Translations under genes and position numbers: made by a program
Source: Rhodospirillales bacterium
Lineage (GTDB): Bacteria > Pseudomonadota > Alphaproteobacteria > Rhodospirillales > Defluviicoccaceae
Assembly (NCBI GenBank): GCA_016793925.1
Contig: JAEULH010000068.1
Coordinates: 1 to 40,482, forward strand
DNA: 40,482 bases
Reading direction: 5' to 3'
Shown here: in pieces, positions 1-9,171 of the stretch
How positions within the stretch are numbered: the stretch's first letter is position 1
Layout of the letters: each line of letters opens with the position of its first letter
The notes under the pieces: generated by a model
The model's database searches: none
What the model was told of the DNA's origin: nothing
The model's input: only the letters and a program-made list of their open reading frames with translations

Positions 1-836
1 CGCCCGGCGACGTCGATGTAGCGGCCGTCGCGGTAGACGAAATACATCGGCACGTCGAGCATGTACTCGACGTAGCGCTCGAAGCCGAACCCTTCGTCGA
101 ACACGAACGGCAGCATGCCCGAGCGATCGGGGTCGGTGTCCGTCCAGACGTGGCTGCGAAAGCTCAGAAGGCCGTTGGGCACGCCGTGGCGGAACGGCGA
201 GTTGGCGAACAGCGCGGTGGCGACCGGCTGCAGGGCGAGGCCGACGCGGAACATCCGCACCATCGTCGCCTCGCTGTCGAAATCGAGGTTCACCTGCACG
301 GTGCAGGTGGCCAGCATCATGTCGAGACCGAGCCTGCCTCGGGTCGGCATGTAGCGGCGCATGATGGCGTAGCGCTGCTTGGGCATCCAGGGAATGTCGT
401 CGAGCCCCCACTTCGGCTGGTAGCCGACGCCGAGGAAGGCAATGTCGAGATCCGCGGCGACGGCCTTGACCTGGCTGAGGTGGCGGTCGATTTCGCCGCA
501 GGTCTGGTGGATGTTTTCGAGCGGCGCGCCGGAGAGCTCGAGCTGACCGCCTGGCTCCAGGGTAATGGAGCAGCCCTTGCCGTCGTTCAGGGCGATGACG
601 CGCCCGTCCTCGTAGACCGCCTGCCAGCCCAAGGCGGCGAGGCCGTCGAGCACCGCGCGAACGCCGCGCGGACCGTCGTAGGTCAGGGGCCGGTAGTCGT
701 CGAGGCGGTAGGCCAGCTTTTCGTGCTCAGTGCCGATGCGCCACTGCGACCGCGGCTTGCAGCCGGCCGCCATGTACTCGACAAGCTGCCGCTTGTCGGA
801 AACAACAGGCTCGGCGTGCGAGGTGTCTGCGACCAT
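1..836 (-). CDS. gshA: Glutamate-cysteine ligase, C-terminus cut by window edge
   Basis: Catalyses ATP-dependent joining of glutamate and cysteine, the first step of glutathione synthesis, in the cytoplasm. About 278 N-terminal residues are present; the family usually has about 450, so the C-terminus lies beyond base 1. Recognisable blocks are GTEHEKL near residue 35, [14 protein letters not shown] near residue 100, the [18 protein letters not shown] region, and [12 protein letters not shown] followed by [10 protein letters not shown]. These match the plant-type glutamate-cysteine ligase family common in alphaproteobacteria, not the enterobacterial GshA type. The ATG at 836-834 shares its A with the TAA stop of rsmE, giving TAATG, so the two are probably translationally coupled. 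Identification is firm; only the truncation limits it. Confidence 0.93.
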   Translation of the reverse strand, partial: MVADTSHAEPVVSDKRQLVEYMAAGCKPRSQWRIGTEHEKLAYRLDDYRPLTYDGPRGVRAVLDGLAALGWQAVYEDGRVIALNDGKGCSITLEPGGQLELSGAPLENIHQTCGEIDRHLSQVKAVAADLDIAFLGVGYQPKWGLDDIPWMPKQRYAIMRRYMPTRGRLGLDMMLATCTVQVNLDFDSEATMVRMFRVGLALQPVATALFANSPFRHGVPNGLLSFRSHVWTDTDPDRSGMLPFVFDEGFGFERYVEYMLDVPMYFVYRDGRYIDVAG

Positions 837-1642
837 TACGCTTGTCCCGGGTTGTCTTTGAAATGAGGCGGCGTCGCGGCTGCGCAAGACCGCTCGTTCA
901 GCGCCTGCCAGACAGCGAGGACGGCGACGGCGGCCGTCTCCGCCCGCAGCGTGCGCGTCCCGAGGCTGACGACCTTAACACACCGCAAGGCGGCGAGGCC
1001 ATCGAGCTCGACCGAGGTCAACCCGCCCTCCGGTCCGACAAGGAAGCCGGCCGGAAGCGCCGACGCCGAAGCCGGTCCGGTGAGCGCGTCGAGCAGAGGC
1101 AACGCCGCATCCCGAGCCTGCGGGTGGGCGACGCAGAGGGGGCGCTGAGCCGGCCACATCGCCACGAACGACGGCAGCGTGAGCGGCGCGGCAACCTCCG
1201 GAACGCTGAGGCGGCCGCATTGCTCCGCCGCCTCCGTGGCGGTGGCCTGCAGGCGCTCGACGTTGACCCGCTGGGCGATGGTTCTCTCGGTGAGAACCGG
1301 CAGGATCCGGGCGGCGCCGAGTTCGGTCGCCTTCTCGACGATGAAGTCCGTCGCCGATTTCTTCACCGGGGCGAAGGCGAGCCAAGGCCCGTCGTCCGCG
1401 TCCTGAGCGCGGGTCCGCCGTTCGACCTCGACCGCGACCTTCGCCCGCCCGTGCGGCGCGAGCCTGCCCTGCCACTCGCCGTCGCAGCCGTTGAACAGAC
1501 GGATCCGTTCGCCTTGCGACAAGCGCATGACCCGCAGGAGGTAGTGGACCTGCCCAGGCTCCAGTTCCACGCTGCCACCCGGAGCGAGCGCGGCCGACAC
1601 ATAAAGGCGAACCTTCGCCGGCGCGTCAGGAGTTGCGGCCAT
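836..1642 (-). CDS. rsmE: 16S rRNA (uracil1498-N3)-methyltransferase RsmE
   Basis: Methylates N3 of U1498 in 16S rRNA of the small subunit, using S-adenosylmethionine. The 268-residue protein has an N-terminal PUA-like part and a C-terminal SPOUT fold. Family signatures are [19 protein letters not shown] (about 92-110), ERTIAQRVN (119-127), EAAEQCGR (137-144), VGPEGGLT (202-209, knot and cofactor loop) and [11 protein letters not shown] (227-237). I prefer the ATG at 1642 over the GTG one codon upstream, because a GGAAG element lies nine bases before it. It is followed with a one-base overlap by gshA and is divergent from ubiA, with 66 bases between the two starts. Confidence 0.95.
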   Translation of the reverse strand: MAATPDAPAKVRLYVSAALAPGGSVELEPGQVHYLLRVMRLSQGERIRLFNGCDGEWQGRLAPHGRAKVAVEVERRTRAQDADDGPWLAFAPVKKSATDFIVEKATELGAARILPVLTERTIAQRVNVERLQATATEAAEQCGRLSVPEVAAPLTLPSFVAMWPAQRPLCVAHPQARDAALPLLDALTGPASASALPAGFLVGPEGGLTSVELDGLAALRCVKVVSLGTRTLRAETAAVAVLAVWQALNERSCAAATPPHFKDNPGQA

Positions 1643-1708
1643 CACGCGATGCTTCCGCAGGGCGGCCGGCCGCTATAGGCTGCGCCGCGTAGCCATGTTT
1701 CAAATCGT

Positions 1709-2626
1709 ATGAGCATGCAACGAACTGCGAGCGATATCCCGCGCGGCAACTGGATCGACCGGCGCGCTCCCGGCGCGGTGCGGCCGTATCTGCGCTTGGC
1801 GAGGCTGGACCGGCCGATCGGCACCTGGCTGCTCCTCCTGCCCTGCTGGTGGGGCGTTTCCCTGGCGTCCGAGGGCTGGCCGGACCCGTGGCTGATGGCG
1901 CTGTTCGCGATCGGCGCCGTTGTCATGCGCGGCGCCGGCTGCACACTCAACGACATCGTCGACCGCGACATCGACGGCCGCGTCGCGCGAACGGCCGACC
2001 GGCCCATTCCCAGCGGCGCGGTCAGCGTACCGCAGGCGGCGGCGTTCTTCGCGCTCCAGTGCCTGATCGGCCTGGCCGTGCTGATGCAGTTCAACGGGTT
2101 CGCCGTCGGCGTCGGCATTGCCTCGCTGGGCCTCGTTGCGATCTACCCCTTCATGAAGAGAATAACCGACTGGCCGCAGGTCGTCCTCGGCCTCGCCTTC
2201 AACTGGGGCGCGCTCCTCGGCTGGAGCGCGGTCCGTGGCGACCTGGAGGTGGCCCCCCTTGTGCTCTACATCGGCGGGCTGTTCTGGACGCTCGCCTACG
2301 ACACCATCTACGCCCACCAGGACAAGGCCGACGACGTGAAGGTGGGCGTGCGCTCCACGGCGTTGCGCCTGGGCGCCGCGACGCGGCCCTGGCTCTTCGT
2401 CTTTCACGGTCTGGCCGTCGCCTGCATCGGCGCCGGCGCGGTGGCAGCGGGTGCGGCGTCGCCCTGGTTGTTCCTCGCGCTGGGACTTGCCGCAGGCCAC
2501 GCGATCTGGCAAGCGGGCACGGTCGACCTTGAGGATGCGGGCGATTGTCTGGCCAAGTTCAAGTCCAACCGCGACCTCGGGCTGATCGTCCTCGCCGGCC
2601 TGATCTTCGCTCGCGTCGGTTCATGA
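1709..2626 (+). CDS. ubiA: 4-hydroxybenzoate polyprenyltransferase UbiA
   Basis: Integral membrane enzyme that attaches the polyprenyl chain to 4-hydroxybenzoate, the committed step of ubiquinone synthesis. The 305 residues include the first aspartate-rich motif, NDIVDRDID (81-89) followed by RVARTADRPIPSG, and the second, YDTIYAHQDKADD (about 197-209), which bind the prenyl diphosphate through magnesium. RLDRPIGTWLLLLPCWWG near residue 33 is the usual start of the first membrane segment, and several hydrophobic helices follow. The ATG at 1709 has no strong ribosome-binding site; an in-frame ATG lies two codons later. It heads a plus-strand run with ubiD and lysK, so two ubiquinone steps are probably co-transcribed. 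Confidence 0.95.
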   Translation: MSMQRTASDIPRGNWIDRRAPGAVRPYLRLARLDRPIGTWLLLLPCWWGVSLASEGWPDPWLMALFAIGAVVMRGAGCTLNDIVDRDIDGRVARTADRPIPSGAVSVPQAAAFFALQCLIGLAVLMQFNGFAVGVGIASLGLVAIYPFMKRITDWPQVVLGLAFNWGALLGWSAVRGDLEVAPLVLYIGGLFWTLAYDTIYAHQDKADDVKVGVRSTALRLGAATRPWLFVFHGLAVACIGAGAVAAGAASPWLFLALGLAAGHAIWQAGTVDLEDAGDCLAKFKSNRDLGLIVLAGLIFARVGS

Positions 2627-2670
2627 GGATGCAACCGATCGCTTCGGCGGCACCGGGGATGCCATAGCGG

Positions 2671-4197
2671 ATGTCGTACAACTCCTTGCGGGAGTTCATT
2701 GCACGGCTGGAAGGCGCAGGCCGCCTGGTCCGCGTCCGCGAGCCCGTTTCGCCCGTGCTCGAACTGACGGAAATCCAGACCCGGCTGCTGGCCGAACAGG
2801 GTCCCGCCGTGCTCTTCGAAAATGTGCTTGGCGAGAACGGCGCCGCCTACGACATGCCGGTCCTCGTCAATCTGTTCGGAACGGTGGAGCGGGTCGCCTG
2901 GGGGATGAACCGCGAGCCGGAACAACTTCGCGAGGTGGGCGAGACGCTGGCCTTCCTCCGTCAGCCGGAGCCCCCCGGAGGCTGGCGCGAGGCGCTCGAC
3001 ATGCTGCCGCTGCTGCGCACGGTCATGGCAATGAAGCCGCGGACGGTCGCGCGCGCGCCGTGTCAGGAGGTGGTGAACCTGGGCGACGACATCGACCTCG
3101 GGCGGCTGCCGATCCAGTCCTGCTGGCCGGGCGAACCGGCGCCGCTGATCACCTGGCCGCTGGTGGTGACGCAAGGTCCCTCGGCTTCGAAGCGCGGCGG
3201 CGATCGACGCGATGTCTTCAACCTCGGCATCTACCGGATGCAGGTGACGGGGCCACGGACGACGCTGATGCGCTGGCTGAAGCATCGCGGCGGCGCGCAA
3301 CACTATCACCGGTGGAAGACGGAGCGGGCCGAGCCGCTTCCGGCCGCGGCCGTCATCGGCGCCGACCCGGGAACCATCCTGGCGGCGGTCACGCCGGTCC
3401 CCGACACCCTCTCGGAGTACCAGTTCGCCGGGCTGCTGCGCGGCGAAAAGGTCGATCTGGTCGACTGCAAGACGGTGCCGCTCAAGGTTCCGGCAACGGC
3501 GGAGATCGTCATCGAAGGCCATGTCGCGCTCGATGACTTCGCCGACGAGGGGCCCTACGGCGATCACACCGGCTACTACAACGCGGTCGAGCCGTTTCCC
3601 GTGTTCACCGCTTCGGCGATCACGATGCGGCGCAAGCCGATCTACCTCTCCACCTTCACCGGCCGGCCGCCGGACGAGCCCTCGGTCCTCGGCGAGGCGT
3701 TGAACGAACTCTTCATCCCGCTGCTGGTCCAGCAGTTCCCGGAGATCGTCGACTTCTGGCTGCCGCCCGAAGCCTGCTCCTACCGCGTCGCCGTCATCGC
3801 GATGCGCAAGAGCTATCCCGGCCACGCCAAGCGGATCATGATGGCGACCTGGTCCTACCTGCGCCAGTTCATGTACACCAAGTTTGTCATCGTCGTGGAC
3901 GCGGACATCGACGCGCGCTCGTGGACCGATGTGATCTGGGCGCTTTCGACAAACGTGGATCCCGTGCGAGATATCACCCAGATCGAGAATACGCCCATCG
4001 ACTACCTGGATTTCGCCTCGCCGGTTTCCGGCCTGGGCGGCAAGATCGGCATCGACGCGACGACCAAGATCCCGCCGGAGACAAGCCGGCCGTGGGGTCG
4101 GCGCATCCGGATGTCGGACGACGTGATCGAGGCAGTCACCCGCAAGTGGCCGCGTTACGGCCTGCCCGGGAGCGGCAAGCCCATCTGGAAACCGTGA
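2671..4197 (+). CDS. ubiD: 4-hydroxy-3-polyprenylbenzoate decarboxylase UbiD
   Basis: Decarboxylates the prenylated 4-hydroxybenzoate made by UbiA, using prenylated FMN. At 508 residues it matches the usual family length (about 490-510). The N-terminus ([18 protein letters not shown]) and the [12 protein letters not shown] motif near residue 291 are typical. Other conserved parts are the [22 protein letters not shown] region and the C-terminal [11 protein letters not shown]. The cofactor needs a prenyltransferase, UbiX, which is not in this window. The gene lies 44 bases after ubiA on the same strand, and lysK follows after 34 bases. UbiD paralogues can act on other aromatic acids, but linkage to ubiA strongly supports the ubiquinone role. 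Confidence 0.94.
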   Translation: MSYNSLREFIARLEGAGRLVRVREPVSPVLELTEIQTRLLAEQGPAVLFENVLGENGAAYDMPVLVNLFGTVERVAWGMNREPEQLREVGETLAFLRQPEPPGGWREALDMLPLLRTVMAMKPRTVARAPCQEVVNLGDDIDLGRLPIQSCWPGEPAPLITWPLVVTQGPSASKRGGDRRDVFNLGIYRMQVTGPRTTLMRWLKHRGGAQHYHRWKTERAEPLPAAAVIGADPGTILAAVTPVPDTLSEYQFAGLLRGEKVDLVDCKTVPLKVPATAEIVIEGHVALDDFADEGPYGDHTGYYNAVEPFPVFTASAITMRRKPIYLSTFTGRPPDEPSVLGEALNELFIPLLVQQFPEIVDFWLPPEACSYRVAVIAMRKSYPGHAKRIMMATWSYLRQFMYTKFVIVVDADIDARSWTDVIWALSTNVDPVRDITQIENTPIDYLDFASPVSGLGGKIGIDATTKIPPETSRPWGRRIRMSDDVIEAVTRKWPRYGLPGSGKPIWKP

Positions 4198-4231
4198 ACG
4201 GCCGCGTCTCGGCCGAGTTCTGGGAGCGACG

Positions 4232-5866
4232 ATGACGACAGATCTTCACCCCGCGGCGGCAGCATCGCCTGCGGTTCTGCTGGAAGCCGCGGATCGGAGC
4301 AACGCCTGGCCGTTCGTCGAGGCGCGCAACCTTGCCAAGCGGCTCGGCGAAACGGCAACGGCGGAGCCGGTGCTGTTCGAAACCGGGTATGGTCCGTCCG
4401 GCCTGCCCCACATCGGCACCTTCGGCGAAGTCGTGCGCACGACCATGGTCCGCCACGCATTCACCGTGCTCACCGGCCGGCCGACACGGCTGCTCGCGTT
4501 TTCCGACGACATGGACGCCCTGCGCAAGGTGCCGGACAACGTGCCCAACCGGGGCATGCTTGCCGACCACCTCGGCCAGCCGCTGACCTCGATCCCCGAC
4601 CCCTTCGGCGAGTACGAGAGCTTCGGCGCCCACAACAACGCCCGGCTGCGCGGCTTTCTCGACCGGTTCGGCTTCGATTACGAGTTCGGCAGTTCGACCG
4701 CGTACTACAAAAGCGGCCGCTTCGACGCCATGCTGAGGCGCGTTCTCGCCGCCTACGACGACATCACCCGGATCATCCTGCCGACGCTGGGGCCCGAACG
4801 GCGGGCGACCTACAGCCCGTTCCTGCCCGTCTGCGCCACGACCGGCCGCGTCCTCCAGGTGGCGGTGGTCGCGCGCGATGTGGACGCGGGAACGATCGTT
4901 TACGAGGACGAAGGTGGACGCCGGGTCGAGACGCCGGTGACCGGCGGTCGCTGCAAGCTTCAGTGGAAGGCCGACTGGGCGATGCGCTGGGCGGCGCTCG
5001 GCGTCGACTACGAGATGGCGGGCAAGGACCTGATCGACTCGGTTCAGCTCGCCAGCCGCATCTGCCGCGTGCTCAAGGCGCGGCCGCCGACGAACCTGAT
5101 CTACGAGCTTTTCCTCGACGAGAACGGCGAAAAGATCTCGAAGTCCCGCGGCAACGGCCTCGCCGTCGAGGACTGGCTGCGCTACGCCCCACGGGAGACG
5201 CTCGCCTATTTCATGTACAACAAGCCGAAGACGGCGAAGCGCCTCCACATCGGCCTGATCCCGAAGACCGTCGACGAGTACATCGCCAACCTTCACGCCT
5301 ACCCCGGGCAGGACGAGGTGAACCGACTCAACAATCCGGTCTGGCATGTCCACGCCGGCCGGCCGCCGGGCCAGGCCGGGCTGATCAGCTACGCACTGCT
5401 CCTCAACCTGGTCGCGGCCTGCCACACGGAGGACCGGAACGTCCTGTGGCACTACGTCGTCGCCTACTACGGCGACGAGGCGATTCGAAACGAGGCGATG
5501 ATCACGCAACTGATCGATCACGCCATCGCCTACTACCGCGATTTCGTCAAGGTCAGGCAGCGCCATCGCCTTCCCGAAGATGCGGAGAAGGCGGCGCTGT
5601 CGGCGCTGGCGGAAGGCCTTGCACAGGCGGCGCCCGCCGCCTCGGCGGAGGAGTTGCAAACCGTCGTCTATGAGGTCGGCAAGGCGCACGCCGACGTCTT
5701 CCCGAGCCTGAAGGACTGGTTCCGGGCCCTCTACCAGATCCTGCTGGGCCAGGACGAGGGGCCGCGCATGGGTTCGTTCATCGCCCTCTACGGTCGCGAC
5801 AAGACCTTGGCCATGCTCGAAGATGTGCTCGCCGGCCGCTCCCTGGGCCCCGCTCCCGCATCCTGA
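4232..5866 (+). CDS. lysK: Lysyl-tRNA synthetase, class I
   Basis: Charges tRNA-Lys with lysine. This is the class I form, unrelated in fold to the class II LysS of enterobacteria, and is standard in many alphaproteobacteria and archaea. The 544 residues carry a HIGH-type signature in GLPHIGTFGEV (about 57-67) and a KMSKS-type signature, KISKSRGNG (about 300-308), the two ATP-binding motifs of the class I Rossmann fold. The C-terminal third is helical and contributes to anticodon recognition in this family. The ATG at 4232 follows GGGAGCGACG, a reasonable ribosome-binding site. It is the last gene of the ubiA-ubiD-lysK run and converges on the TPR gene. Confidence 0.95.
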   Translation: MTTDLHPAAAASPAVLLEAADRSNAWPFVEARNLAKRLGETATAEPVLFETGYGPSGLPHIGTFGEVVRTTMVRHAFTVLTGRPTRLLAFSDDMDALRKVPDNVPNRGMLADHLGQPLTSIPDPFGEYESFGAHNNARLRGFLDRFGFDYEFGSSTAYYKSGRFDAMLRRVLAAYDDITRIILPTLGPERRATYSPFLPVCATTGRVLQVAVVARDVDAGTIVYEDEGGRRVETPVTGGRCKLQWKADWAMRWAALGVDYEMAGKDLIDSVQLASRICRVLKARPPTNLIYELFLDENGEKISKSRGNGLAVEDWLRYAPRETLAYFMYNKPKTAKRLHIGLIPKTVDEYIANLHAYPGQDEVNRLNNPVWHVHAGRPPGQAGLISYALLLNLVAACHTEDRNVLWHYVVAYYGDEAIRNEAMITQLIDHAIAYYRDFVKVRQRHRLPEDAEKAALSALAEGLAQAAPAASAEELQTVVYEVGKAHADVFPSLKDWFRALYQILLGQDEGPRMGSFIALYGRDKTLAMLEDVLAGRSLGPAPAS

Positions 5867-5877
5867 CCAACGCGAGG

Positions 5878-5909
5878 GGTGACGCCGCTGCAGCGGTTGC
5901 CCCGTCACC
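5878..5909 (+). terminator. Nested hairpin after lysK, possible terminator
   Basis: A 7-bp helix pairs GGTGACG (5878-5884) with CGTCACC (5903-5909). Inside it lies the perfect 12-base palindrome CCGCTGCAGCGG. It starts 11 bases after the lysK stop, between convergent genes. There is no T-tract after the stem, so if it ends transcription it would probably need help or act through RNA stability. Structure is seen; function is inferred. Confidence 0.3.
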
Positions 5910-6016
5910 TTCGCGCGCGACGCGAGAATTCGTAAAGGGTTCACGCCAGATGAAACGTACTGACCTGCTCGTGCGACGCGCCTCAGGCGTTGTCGACGAA
6001 GAGCAAGGCGCGGCCT

Positions 6017-8686
6017 TTACGTCTTCATGCCGGCGATGACCATCTCCAGGTTCTGGATCCGCCGGCGCGTCATGCCCGCATGGAAGTCGGCGCCGGCCCG
6101 CTGGAACCCGGCCAAGGCCGTGCGGAACGTGCTGAGCGCCTCTTCCAGCCGGGTCGGGTCCTTCTCCGACTCCCCCAGCGTCCACAGCGTCGTCGCCAGG
6201 TTCACCCGGGTCAGGGCCATTTCCGTCGGCGTGCGTTCGCGCGCGCGCACCTCCAGCGAGGCGCGGTAGGCGGCGATGGCCGCCTCGAGGTGGCGGCTGC
6301 CCGGGTCACGCTCGCCCAGGATCTGCAGTGCGCCGGCGAGCTGGTTCTGGGTGATCGCCCAGGCCAGCGGCTGGCGGTCGCGGGTGCGCACGTCAAGGGC
6401 GGCGCGGTAGGCGTCAACGGCCTGTCGCAGGCGCTGGACACCCTCCTCGCGTTCGCCCAGGGTCCGCAGGGTGTTGCCGAGCCCATGCTGGGTTGTCGCC
6501 CATTCCAGCGGCAGGCGGTCGCGGGTGAACACCTGCAGCGCCGAACGCAGCGCCGCCGCCGCCTGCAGCAGCCGCGCGGTTCCCTCCTCGCGCCGGGCCA
6601 GCGCCCACTGCGCAAGGCCCAGGTTCTGCTGCGTCTTTGCCCAGCGGAACGGCAGATCCTCGCGGGTGTAGACCTCGAGCGCGGCCCTGTGCGCGGCAAT
6701 GGCATGATCGAGATGGCCGGTCCCCTCCTCGCGTTCGCCGAGTGCGGAGAGCGCCGCGCCGAGACTGCTCTGGGTCCGGGCCCAGTCGAGCGGCCGGCGC
6801 CCGCGGCTGAACACCTCGAGGGCGGCGCGGTAGGCCGAGACCGCGCCTTCGAGCTGTGCGGTGCCTTCCTTCCGTTCGGCCTGCATGCGCAGGGCGTCGC
6901 CCAGGCTCACCTGGATCCGCGCCCACTCCAGCGGCAGCCGGTCGCGGCCAAGGCTGGTCAACGACGACCGGAAGGCGGCAATCGCGTCATCGAGGTGGCT
7001 CTCGTTGCCGACCCGGCGGCCGAGCGTCAGCATGACGTTGCCGAGGCTGCTTGCAGCCAGTGCCCGCTCCAGCGGCAGCTCCGTCGGGCTGTAGACCTCG
7101 ATCGCGGCCTGCAGGGCGGCCACCGCCTCGTCCAGCCGCTCCAGCGCGCCGCTGCGCTCGCCCAGCGCCTGCAGCGCCAGGCCCAGGTTCTGCTGGGTCC
7201 GCGCCCAGTGCAACGGCAGCCTCTCGCGGGTCAGGCTCTGCAGCGCAGCCTGATGAACGGCCACCGCCTCGTTCAGATGGGCGACACCCTGTTCGCGCTC
7301 GCCGAGCGTCCGCAGGGCGATGCCGAGGTTGTTCTGCGTCACAGCCCACGAGACCGGCAGCCGGGCTCGCGTGATAACCTGTAGTGCCGCCCGATAGGAA
7401 CTGACCGCGGCCTCCAGGGTGGCGACGTCATCCCGGCGCTGGCCCAGCGCCCAGAGCGCTGCGCCCCGGTTGTTCTCGATGATCGCCCAGTGCAGAGGCA
7501 GGGCTTCGCGGGTATAGATGTCGCGCGTGGCGTCGTAGGCGGCGAGCGCCTCCTCGAGATCGGCAGCGCGTTGGCGCATATCGCCGAGACGACGAAGGGC
7601 GTTGCCGAGTGTCGTGTGGCCGACCGCCCACACCTCCGGGTCGGCGCCCCGATCGAGCGAAGCAAGCAGGGCCTTGAACTGGTCGACGCCCCGCTCCATC
7701 CAATCGACGTCGTGGCCGGCGCGACCGATGTTGAGCGACGCCGTCGCCAGAGCGGCGCGGATCCGGGCCAGCGCCGACGCACCGAGCGTGGTCAGGCCAT
7801 CGGCGACATCCGTCGCGCTGGTCATCGCCGGCACCAGCAGGCTCACCAGGTCATGCGCCTGTTCTTCGGTGACCGGGTCGATCCAGGCCAGCGCCGCGGC
7901 ATAGATGACGGCCGCCAGCTCCTTGGGGAAGTTCGTCGGCAGCTCCAGGGTGTCGCCGACCGGCCGGTAGGTGCGCACATCGCCGAAGGGCGTCACCGCC
8001 GCGGAGAGGAAGCGCAGGCGCAGGGTCCGGCCTTCGTCAATGACCCGGCCCCAGATGAGAACGTGGGCGTTGGCGCCGCGAAGCCAGGCGCGCCCCGTCC
8101 GCAGCGCGCCGGCCAAAGCCTCCAGCTCCTGATCGCCGTCGGCATCGAGCAGGACCGCGGAGCGTCGCTCCACCGCCAAGCCGGAAACGCCGCCGAGCAC
8201 CGCCGCGACGTGCTTGCTCTGCTCCTGACCGGGATCGTCGCCGGCGAAATCGGCCACCATCGCCTTGAACTTGATTCCCGGCTCGGTCGCCGGCGCCGGA
8301 CGGGGCCAGGGCAGATGCGCCGAGGGCGCCCCCGTCTCGGGCGCGGCCGCCCGCTCGCCGTTGCCGTGGCCATTCTGGCCGTTCTCGCTCTCGCCGCCGT
8401 CGTAGAAACTGAGCGGGCCCAGTTCCGAGAAACGGAACAGGCCGAACGCGCGACTGCCGTTGTAGTCGAGAATCCGCAGGTCATCGGACTGCTTAACGTC
8501 ATGGGCGACCGACTGGAAGCGTGCGCCGTAGCGGGCTCGGGCAAGATCGTAGGGAATTTCCCAGGCGAGAAATTTTTCGATGCCCTTGGACTTCAGCTTG
8601 TCGAGGAAGTCCGGCGAGGTCGGCTCGTCATAGGACGTCAAAACGACGAGCGGACCGCCCCCCGTGACCAGTAGGATGGCTTTCAT
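6017..8686 (-). CDS. TPR-like repeat protein with novel N-terminal domain
   Basis: Function unknown. The 889-residue protein has four parts. Residues 1-97 form a compact domain I do not recognise (LLVTGGGPLVVLTSYD, then DYNGSRAFGLFRFSELG). Residues 98-139 are a Gly/Asn/Pro/Ala-rich linker. Residues 140 to about 290 begin FKAMVADFAGDD and include ANAHVLIWGRV; they loosely recall the FlgO/TolB-like domains that precede TPRs in other proteins. Residues 351-867 are eleven consecutive repeats of exactly 47 residues, with a core like WAxTQxNLGxALxxLGER, ending in a short capping helix. No signal peptide or membrane segment is visible, so it is probably a cytoplasmic scaffold or partner-binding protein. 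AAGGGG eight bases before the ATG supports the start. It stands alone, 167 bases after the SdhAF4-like gene. Confidence 0.85.
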   Translation of the reverse strand: MKAILLVTGGGPLVVLTSYDEPTSPDFLDKLKSKGIEKFLAWEIPYDLARARYGARFQSVAHDVKQSDDLRILDYNGSRAFGLFRFSELGPLSFYDGGESENGQNGHGNGERAAAPETGAPSAHLPWPRPAPATEPGIKFKAMVADFAGDDPGQEQSKHVAAVLGGVSGLAVERRSAVLLDADGDQELEALAGALRTGRAWLRGANAHVLIWGRVIDEGRTLRLRFLSAAVTPFGDVRTYRPVGDTLELPTNFPKELAAVIYAAALAWIDPVTEEQAHDLVSLLVPAMTSATDVADGLTTLGASALARIRAALATASLNIGRAGHDVDWMERGVDQFKALLASLDRGADPEVWAVGHTTLGNALRRLGDMRQRAADLEEALAAYDATRDIYTREALPLHWAIIENNRGAALWALGQRRDDVATLEAAVSSYRAALQVITRARLPVSWAVTQNNLGIALRTLGEREQGVAHLNEAVAVHQAALQSLTRERLPLHWARTQQNLGLALQALGERSGALERLDEAVAALQAAIEVYSPTELPLERALAASSLGNVMLTLGRRVGNESHLDDAIAAFRSSLTSLGRDRLPLEWARIQVSLGDALRMQAERKEGTAQLEGAVSAYRAALEVFSRGRRPLDWARTQSSLGAALSALGEREEGTGHLDHAIAAHRAALEVYTREDLPFRWAKTQQNLGLAQWALARREEGTARLLQAAAALRSALQVFTRDRLPLEWATTQHGLGNTLRTLGEREEGVQRLRQAVDAYRAALDVRTRDRQPLAWAITQNQLAGALQILGERDPGSRHLEAAIAAYRASLEVRARERTPTEMALTRVNLATTLWTLGESEKDPTRLEEALSTFRTALAGFQRAGADFHAGMTRRRIQNLEMVIAGMKT
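6086..7636 (-). repeat. Eleven tandem 141-bp coding repeats (47-aa TPR-like units)
   Basis: Eleven in-frame units of 47 codons follow one another without insertion or deletion, encoding residues 351-867 of the TPR-like protein. Each unit runs from a [LFV]xWAxTQ helix through NLGxALxxLGER and AVxAYRAALEV to a T/R-rich turn ending in LP. Units 3, 4, 6, 7, 8 and 9 are closest to one another. Unit 5 (LERALAASSLG) and unit 11 (TEMALTRVNLA) are the most diverged. A period of 47 is longer than the canonical 34 and suggests helix pairs with an extended loop. Confidence 0.9.
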
Positions 8687-8853
8687 TGGTATGCCCCTTG
8701 AACGAGTGACTTGCCTATCCGGAACAATAGCATCGGCGCATCGCCGTCAGGCGTCGGCAACGGATCGCTGCCGCCCCTTATACAGACTAATCGCGGCCAG
8801 GATAGACTCTTGTCGGTTGCCGCCGGCGCAAAGGCGAAGCCGCGCGGCGGAAG

Positions 8854-9075
8854 CTAGAAATCGATGCAGCGGCCCTTGCGCTCCCAATCGCCGTACCGCG
8901 TCGGCTCGGGACCCTTGGGTCCGCCTCTCTCTTCTTCGCCCGGACGGTCCCTGGCCGGCGCGGTCGCGACCCCGTCGTCGGCCGGGACCCGCGCGGCGTC
9001 GATCGCCGTCCTCGGCGCCTCGGCCTCGCACGCCTCGGCCCCTTCGCCCGCTCGCTCTGCGACTTCTTCGTTCAT
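8854..9075 (-). CDS. SdhAF4-type succinate dehydrogenase assembly factor (DUF1674)
   Basis: A 73-residue protein whose C-terminus, [18 protein letters not shown] followed by RCIDF, is the hallmark of DUF1674/SdhAF4. These proteins bind the flavinylated SdhA subunit and help assemble succinate dehydrogenase. The N-terminal half is Ala/Glu/Arg-rich and probably disordered, as is normal in the family. It is divergent from htpX with 96 bases between starts; I recall similar neighbourhoods next to htpX and rsmB in other alphaproteobacteria. No succinate dehydrogenase subunit is in the window. The C-terminal motif makes the call secure despite the short length. Confidence 0.88.
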   Translation of the reverse strand: MNEEVAERAGEGAEACEAEAPRTAIDAARVPADDGVATAPARDRPGEEERGGPKGPEPTRYGDWERKGRCIDF

Positions 9076-9171
9076 GATCCAACAATCCGCTCAGGATGGC
9101 AGCAAGCGGGCGATCCTACTACATTACGGGCGGGCCGCAAGCGGACGGCCGACCACACATTGGAAGAGATC

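Noticed and set aside
115-866. Plus-strand frames at the beginning of the window
   Set aside because: They are antisense to gshA, whose translation contains several conserved glutamate-cysteine ligase blocks.
6086-7636. Regular 141-bp spacing taken as a possible CRISPR or satellite array
   Set aside because: Units are in-frame, diverged in codon positions and encode TPR-like helices within one 889-residue protein; there is no repeat-spacer structure.
8747-9085. 112-codon minus-strand frame overlapping the SdhAF4-like gene
   Set aside because: It is out of frame with the conserved DUF1674 C-terminus and is Arg/Gly-rich, as expected of a shadow.
9160-9171. TTG start for htpX
   Set aside because: The GGAAGAG ribosome-binding site overlaps these codons and is correctly spaced only for the ATG at 9172.
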